Assembly: GCA_032158125.1 (NCBI GenBank)
Contig: JASKOT010000017.1
Span: 124,001 to 188,000, forward strand
Direction of reading: 5' to 3'
DNA: 64,000 nucleotides
Origin: Papiliotrema nemorosa
Lineage: Eukaryota; Basidiomycota; Tremellomycetes; Tremellales; Rhynchogastremaceae
In this document: positions 57,723 to 64,000 of the stretch, piece after piece
How the letters are laid out: each line of letters opens with the position of its first letter
How positions within the stretch are numbered: the stretch's first letter is position 1
The notes under the pieces: generated by a model
Seen by the model: the letters and a program-made list of their open reading frames with translations, nothing else
The model's database searches: none
Told to the model about the DNA's origin: nothing
Translations under genes and position numbers: made by a program

Positions 57723-58954
57723 TCATTCATCACGACCCGAACCGTTTCTATCCGATTCGCCATTTCGTTCAGCCTCGTATCGATCATCGTCCCCAAATCT
57801 GTCCGCTCGTCGATCATCACCCCCATCTCGGTCATCCCTCTTTGGCGAGTGACTTCGTCTCCTCTCATCGTAATCTCGTCGAGGAGGAGATGCTTCTCGA
57901 GCGTAAAGTCGTCGTGGTGGAGAGGCATCTCGATCTGGTCGTCTAGAAGGCGATCTGTCTCGGGCATATGATCGAGCTGGAGATGGACTTCGATGTCTAG
58001 GTGGATTCCGTCGGCCGTCGTCTGGTCGGCGTCCTCTTTGATCGTCTGCTCGTCCTCGATTGTCTCTTGGCGCTCTCTCACCGGGTACGCCACTGCGGTT
58101 GGAAATGAATAGGTCAGAGTCGATGGCGATCAGGTGTGAGGGAGGATTCGGGAGAGCGAAAGAAGGGACAATCGAGATCAGCGAGGAGACTCTGGGCCGA
58201 ATCAAAACAGCTCACCCGTCATGTCGCCATAAAGCACTAGGGGGTCGTTTTGCCCATTGCACGGCGATCCTTCTCCCATCGATCGCTCGTCCGTGCCTAT
58301 ACAGATCAGCCAATTCTCATGAGAGCACTACGCGACATCGCTTACATGTCGTAATAGGCATCTTCCGCGTCGTCTTCTCGTCGGAACTCGATGAAGGCGA
58401 ATGCTGATACCACGTGAGCAACGACTCGGCGTAAATCCTATCGGAATGGAGGAATCTCGGAAAGTATTGATAAAGAATGCGAATAGATGATGATGTGACG
58501 ATTCGGGACCCGACTGACTCGTTTTCGAGTGATACCGGCCACCACTAGCTGGTTCGAAGTGGTACTCCCGCTGAGTCTTGATGTCATGACAAGCTCAAGG
58601 ACAAGACGTAGCTGCGATAGAATGGGTAGGACAGATCGAGAATTTGCGTTGAAGGCAACAGAAGGAGGATTGATGATGAATGTCAGGTGAAGGAGCCAGA
58701 CTTACGGGTCGCTTGCGACGACTTGAGAGCCGGAATGTCACAACGCACAAGACGGCCGTATCTCTCAAACTCGTACGCCAAGTCTCGAGCTCGAAGATAG
58801 GGCGAGAAACCCGTGACGTGAAGCACACTGCACGATCAGCAATAGTAGCCACGCGTTTCACTTACGTTCGGTTCGTCTGGGAATGCAAGTAGAAAGAATA
58901 AACCGTATCAGCTGTTTGTCTTGACACGGACAAGAAACTCACCGTGGTCACCAT
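57723..58954 (-). CDS. SR-type RNA-binding protein (one RRM plus RS-rich tail)
   Basis: Exons joined by frame: MVTT (ATG 58952-58954), DEPN, then the [37 protein letters not shown], with RNP1 in the form [18 protein letters not shown], and [26 protein letters not shown]. An intron ending at about 58100 leads into a tail of Arg/Asp/Ser repeats ([39 protein letters not shown]) ending GSGRDE at 57723. Such proteins bind exonic enhancers and recruit the spliceosome in the nucleus. Close relatives are the SRSF group and fission yeast Srp1/Srp2; I do not assign an ortholog. The intron-dense genome gives it obvious work. Confidence 0.85.
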
Positions 58955-60138
58955 GTTGAGCTAGTGTAGGAAGACCCCCTTGGTTGGATAAAAGTAAGAG
59001 AGCTCGAGCCCGTTTCTGCGAGATTCCAACAGTGACGACAGCAAGCCGAAATCTCGTCGGTCATCGCCGCTGACACATTGGGTGGCAAGACGGAACATTC
59101 GAATGTCACGTGATGAAATGGGTGAGGCGTTTAATCGGAGATGCATAAGCCCAAGTTTCGGGTGGCGACAAATCCGGATGAGGTAATAGCGGCTCGGGGG
59201 GAGATTCCGGTCGATCGCTTGGTCAAAGGGACATCAACAAAAAAAGAGACGGGCATCCCATCTCCGTCGGTAAAAGTGTAACAACTGTGACCTCCATGGC
59301 CGAGTGATAACAAAAGGGGATTTCTCTGATAGGGTGAGAAAGCGATGGCATACGACTGCCCAGGTAGAGATCTGGGTCTGCATAGGTGCGCGATCGCATG
59401 CATGGTGGCTGAAAGGTAGAGGGTTTTAGCGGGAAAGGAGGTTGCAAAGGGGGATGTCCAACGACGGGGGTCGTACGAGAATGACCGAGACCGAAGCCGT
59501 ACCACTGTTGATGCATTTTTCGCGGGCCAGCTCGTTCCATACCACTTCACGACTCGTCGATTGCACTCTGTTCTGCGTCTGGATCATCCATTATTCAGCG
59601 ACACCGAGTCAGAAAAGCCCATATCGCAGCAAAGCGACATCTTCATCCTCGAATTATCGGCGCAGCAGATTAGACCATCTCGGGATTCCCTTGGATTTTT
59701 CGTCATAATAGGCCAAACCTTGATCAGTCCACCTTCTCAGCTCGCCTCATACACCTTCCACACCTCCCACACCTCTCTATGCACCCCACACTACACATCA
59801 TGCACTCCGACACCGGATCATAGCAAATAGAGTCGAACTCGGTCCTGGTTGAGCGCATCAAGGACGGTCAGAATTGAAATCCTTGTTGATTTGGGGCGTG
59901 TTTCGAAATAGGACCGCTCTCGGTCAAGGAGGTCCCAAACCCGCTCCAACAAGGTCTCATTCGACCTTGACCTCGAGCATACCATTCAGCCCATCTCGAA
60001 CAGTCAAAGGAACTTCACACGAGACGCGAATTCCACCCAACAGCCCATCTCATCAGCTCTGCGAGTTGAGAATCCCCCGCGCCCTTCCCATCATTCTTCT
60101 CATCACGTCCGCAGGTCGCGTCGTGATACACCTCTGCG
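58955..60138. other. 1.2 kb intergenic between divergent genes
   Basis: Long for this window. A 139-codon minus-strand frame (59131-59550) and shorter plus-strand frames exist but show no family features and no supporting splice chain. A T/C-rich stretch lies near 59720-59800. It may be a long leader or promoter of the downstream gene. Confidence 0.45.
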
Positions 60139-62769
60139 ATGCCCTTCTTTCCCAATTTTGCAGAGCTCAAAGGCTTAGCAAACACGCTCAACCCTCTCAA
60201 CGTCTTTGCTGAGCCCGACGGCATCGACAAGACACCAAAGGCCTCTCCTACCGTTGCCGTCTCGGCCAACTCGGGCATCGCGAGTACTGGGACAGCCATC
60301 GCTGGCCCAGGTCCTTCGACTCAGGCAGCCTCGGCACATACGCGTACAGCTACTCTTGACATCCCTTCGTCGGCATCTCGACCTATCCGACCGTCGCTCA
60401 AGAATGGCACAACGTCATCGTCTTCTTCATCATTTGATGAAGACGCCGGGAGAAGGAGGAGCTCTGGGGCGAGCGTGGTCATCGTTGACCCCATTGATGA
60501 TGATGCACGCGAAAAGAGGAGGGGAATGATGCGAGACGAGAGCACCATCAGGCGTAAGCCCCGACCCTTGAGTGTTGGACCGGGTTCGTTTGTAAGTGAA
60601 GGGAGGAAACGCAGAAAAGCCCCTCTTGATGTGAGTAAACGTGCAATGTATAGGGCATGACTGATGATCAGACCTACATCATCGTCAAACCACCTCCTAC
60701 CTCTGCAAAGAATCCGCTCAACCTCCAAATCCAACTCGTCGTCAAGGACACCAAAGCACGAGAGAGATCCGTATCTGGCGTCTCTGTTCGAACCGCCTCA
60801 ACTGGCACAGATATCACCTCTCTATCCGCGCCAGTCACCCCTGCCACTCCAACCATTGGCCTTCCTCCCACCGACGGCTCCTTGCAAGCAGGCCAATCAG
60901 AATCATCCGCAACGACCAAACTTCGATCGGAAAGCCCATTACCGCTCTCCAGCGAAGATGCAGATCCGACTCGAGACGTCGGAGCGGCCTTGCAGAGGTC
61001 TAGCTCTCTCAAATCCGAGCTGTCCTCAGCTACAAGTGGGAGCACATTCAGTGGAGGCGCAAGAAAGAGAGTTGAGCCCATGTTCAACTTGGCTGTGCAC
61101 AATGTCATGCAGCCGACTGTTGTCACCGACGCTGCTACCGACGTGAAGGTGGCCAAGGTGGGTCTTGTATCTTGCTCTGCGTCCTGCCGCTGACAATCAG
61201 TTTCTCAAGCGAACAGTTGATGTTGCTGGGGTCGGTGTCCTCGAGCCAGCAGAAGTCTGGCTTCCGCCTTCCAACGCACCCTCATCTGCGAATCTCGCTA
61301 CGCACAGCTCCAACGAAGAATCGCGCCCTTCTCGATCCCGTCCAGTCTCGACAGTGTCGCTCACAGTACCTCTGTCGCCTACTGCTACTCGGGGCTCCGA
61401 AGCTGGTTCAAATATTCGAAACAGTATCGACATGTCTCTCAAGCGCACCAGCCTCGATTTGAAAAACTTCCGAAACGAGGTCGGCCAAGATGGTGCAGCC
61501 AAAAAGTTTTTCGGGAAAATGTTCAAGAAGAAGGCACCTATTGAGGCTCAACCGAGTACTGTGCCTCGAAGATCACTCAGTGTCGCTGCAAGACGATCAC
61601 CATCCCCGTCAGCTGCCAGCAATAACAACGATGGGCCTAATGTTGTGGTAAAGCCGCCAACGGCGACTCATCCCGCAACAGGTTTCGATATCGTCCATTC
61701 GCATGGGCATGCAACCTTCGGCACGGCTCCAGTGATCGTTCATCGCCGATCATCGGGTACGATTGTCACTGCCGAGGGCGCCGTGACAGGGTTAACTGCT
61801 TCGGGACCGAACCCTTCGCCTAGCTTGAATTCTTCTCCCTCTCATTGTTTAGGCTTGAGTAATGCCACTGCCTTGCCAATGCTCCCGTCTTCTCGCCCAG
61901 TCGGCTACACATGGTCGGTCAAGAAGTGGGCAAAGAAGAACTCGGAAGGATGGGCCGGGCATATGATTGCTGCTGCCGCCGCCGGACTAGAGTTGGTCAA
62001 CGGTGGTTTCAATGGCGAGGGTGAGGACGAAGTGATATTTGAGTGGGTCAAGCTACGAGTACCCTCCACTGCGGTCGGCTCTAGCATCATGCGACAATAC
62101 TCGAACACGGGAGCCATTACTGCCGTCACTGGCAACAAGGCGTTGAAAGGTCGCAAGCCCAGATCTCGTCAGGCTTCTATTCGAGGCGACTCTCCACCTT
62201 CGGACGCTGCAGCCAAAACCAGTCTTGCTGTCAACACGAATGAGGTCACTCCGTTATCTTTACCTCCTTCACCGAACCCAAGCATAGGTATCGACCCCCG
62301 ACCCCAGCCTGTTCGACGACTTTCTGCTACTATATCCCCCGTACGACGTAGCGTGTCTTCGCCACCATCAATCGCTCCCTCGGACGAGCATGACACCTCC
62401 TCTGTTCACACGACCGACATGACAGCAGAGGAGGATTCTGATCCCGAGGATAGCGAGACCCCTTGGACTTGCTCGGTCTGGGTGAAAAAGACGGGTCAAC
62501 GACAACTACTCGGCACGCTCACACCAGCGCCTCATCATCCCAAAGTCATCGCCGCGCTCAAGATCCCTCGATCGCTTGATAGCGTCTCGCTGACCGAGTC
62601 CAAGCCGTCCTCGACGCCTGCCCTGGCAGCAATGGCCGCACGGGTAAAGGAGGAGGTCTGCCTGACTGAAGAGAACCTCAAGGACGTAGTATGCGTTACC
62701 GCCATGTGGCTCGTCGCCAGAGAAGAGTTTGGCGGTCTGGGACGGAAGAAGAGACATTCAAAGGTGTGA
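60139..62769 (+). CDS. Unidentified large Ser/Pro-rich protein
   Basis: Three exons: MPFFPNFAELKGLANTLNPLNVF..., an intron near 60630-60670, QTYIIVKPPPTSAKNPLNLQIQLVVKDTK..., an intron near 61160-61200, then FLKRTVDVAGVGVLEPAEVWLP... to the TGA at 62769, about 850 residues. Mostly disordered Ser/Thr/Pro-rich sequence. Conserved-looking ordered blocks are the basic RNEVGQDGAAKKFFGKMFKKKAP, the YTWSVKKWAKKNSEGW... VIFEWVKLRVPS segment, and the C-terminal WTCSVWVKKTGQRQLLGTLTPAPHHPKVIAALKIP followed by an alpha-helical end. No known domain is recognised. The paired W-VKK blocks may be a fungal-specific fold. Cytoplasmic or nuclear, since no signal peptide or TM helix is seen. Confidence 0.75.
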
Positions 62770-63070
62770 CCGATTGATTACCGCTTGACGGGACATGAGG
62801 ACCTGCGCTTTCCAGAGCTCGGGTCTCCAGTTGCCCGACAACTCCAAACCCCTCTTACTTGTTTTATGACCCTGCACTATATTACATATATATCACGATG
62901 AATGAACCTTGATGCCCATACATTTGCCCAATATTGCAAGTCAATTGTGCTCACATCAGTCTAGGCTTGTGTCGTAAGATGTTTGAGGCGGCTATTTTAC
63001 ATCAAACGATGCCCCAAAGTCCAAAGTGGAGGTGGTCCCATTTCGACGACTCTTCTTCATACCGCCCGAA
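62770..63070. other. Intergenic, 3' end of unidentified gene to PAN6
   Basis: About 300 bases with an AT-rich block (TATTACATATATATC, about 62878-62894) just after the upstream gene. No gene seen. Confidence 0.5.
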
Positions 63071-64000
63071 ATGCCTTCCTTTCGTATACAAAGCATACCC
63101 AACACCCTCAAGAGGAGTTTGTCTAGTTCGAGAACAATGTCGGACACGAGTAGGATACCTGTCCTGTCGAGCTTGAAAGAACTCCGAGAATGGCGTAGGG
63201 ATAAACGGGATAGAAAGTTGGAAGTAGGGGTAGTCCCGACTGTACGTTGACCGAATCCGCTGTTCACCACACCATCCGCTTACTAACTTTTAGATGGGTG
63301 CGCTGCATCAGGGTCATCTAGATCTAGGTAAAATGTCATGAGCCTTATACGAATGGACCTGGACTTATAGACAGTCAAGAGGTCACTGTCGAAACACCCC
63401 TTCACGGTTATGACACTCTTTGTCAACCCCATGCAAGTGAGCTTCCCCTTCTTCCAACCTCGATCCGATCGTCATCGGGACATCTAGTTGATTATAGTTT
63501 GCACCGACTGAGGATCTGTCGAAATACCCGCGAACGCTACAACGGGACTTGGAGCTCCTATCCACCCTCCTCCCCTCATCTTCCTCCCTTCTACCGTCTT
63601 CGCCTCGAGCTGAGACGAGTACAAGTTCAACGCGGATTGCCGACTCTTCGACTGAGCATAATCAAATGGAAGAGTGCCCATTGGTCGTCTTTGCCCCTCC
63701 GAATGACGAGATGTACCCTCTCCGAGGTGAACTGCAGGATCTGGCAAATCATCGAGGGGTAGGTGTGGAAATGAGAGGATGGGGAGACGTCATGGAGGGT
63801 AGCTCTCGGCGTGAGTCTCTTCCACTTTGACTGTACAACGATATTGAACTTCAGCCCAATTCTTCAAAGGCGTCGCTACTGTGTGTACGAAGCTTTTCAA
63901 TGCGGTCGAGGTGAGTGAACCCTTAAAGAAGATAGGGTATGACTGATATAGTAGCCTGATCATGCGTATTTCGGTCAGAAAGATATACAGCAGGGTCTTT
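63071..64000 (+). CDS. PAN6: Pantothenate synthetase, N-terminal part (3' truncated by window)
   Basis: Ligates pantoate and beta-alanine with ATP in vitamin B5 and CoA synthesis. The start chosen is the ATG at 63071 (MPSFRIQSIPNTLKRSL), a basic leader that could target mitochondria; a second ATG gives MSDTSRIPVLSSLKELREW. Exons then give the nucleotide-binding motif VGVVPT|MGALHQGHLDL, VKRSLSKHPFTVMTLFVNPMQ|FAPTEDLSKYPRTLQRDLELL, a longer-than-usual insert (about 63560-63680), PPNDEMYP and, after another intron, PQFFKGVATVCTKLFNAVE and PDHAYFGQKD at the window edge. Introns of about 40-60 nt. Identity is clear from the motifs; the C-terminal half is outside. Confidence 0.9.

Noticed and set aside
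59131..59550. 139-codon minus-strand frame in the 1.2 kb intergenic region
   Set aside because: No recognisable motif, no neighbouring exons with matching phase, and composition like random frames.

Overview
The window is nuclear DNA of a basidiomycete yeast, most likely a tremellomycete (the Cryptococcus/Kwoniella/Tremella assemblage). Genes are densely packed on both strands and cut by many very short GT-AG introns (about 31-60 nt, branch sites like CTAAC or CTGAC). The gene set, with STE3, lipopeptide pheromone, STE11, STE20, STE12 with C2H2 fingers and ETF1 linked together, is that of the pheromone/receptor (P/R) mating-type region of this class. No mobile element, CRISPR array or confident RNA gene was seen.

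Left part (1-14864): 3' end of a succinate-semialdehyde dehydrogenase gene, a PMT4-class protein O-mannosyltransferase (-), the 40S assembly factor TSR1 (+), an unidentified single-pass membrane protein (+), and a short, divergent TOR-like PI3K-related kinase (+) whose rapamycin-binding (FRB) region is shrunken.

Central mating-type part (15138-57085): STE11 MAPKKK (-), ETF1 (-), RPN6 (+), a BTB plus CAP-Gly protein (-), NDC80 (-), a group II PLP decarboxylase (-), a Munc13-like protein (+), a PH-CRIB PAK kinase (STE20/CLA4 type, +), a 3.2 kb stretch without recognisable genes, a damaged STE3-like receptor (-), DBP10 (-), REI1 (+), UBP6 (+), a lipopeptide pheromone precursor with three tandem peptide units (+), an intact STE3 receptor (-) and STE12 (+). 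Receptor, pheromone, PAK, MAPKKK and the Ste12 factor form one signalling pathway. The pheromone promoter, the shared STE3/STE12 promoter and the STE11 promoter carry the YYATTGTTC pheromone response element.

Right part (57723-64000): a single-RRM SR-type splicing protein (-), a large unidentified Ser-rich protein (+), and the 5' part of pantothenate synthetase PAN6 (+), cut by the window end.

The most unusual items are the pheromone gene encoding three near-identical CaaX-terminated units, and a second, broken STE3 lineage gene about 8.4 kb from the intact receptor gene with three housekeeping genes in between. Exon boundaries were set by eye from frame continuity and family conservation. 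Gene spans are first to last coding base including introns.
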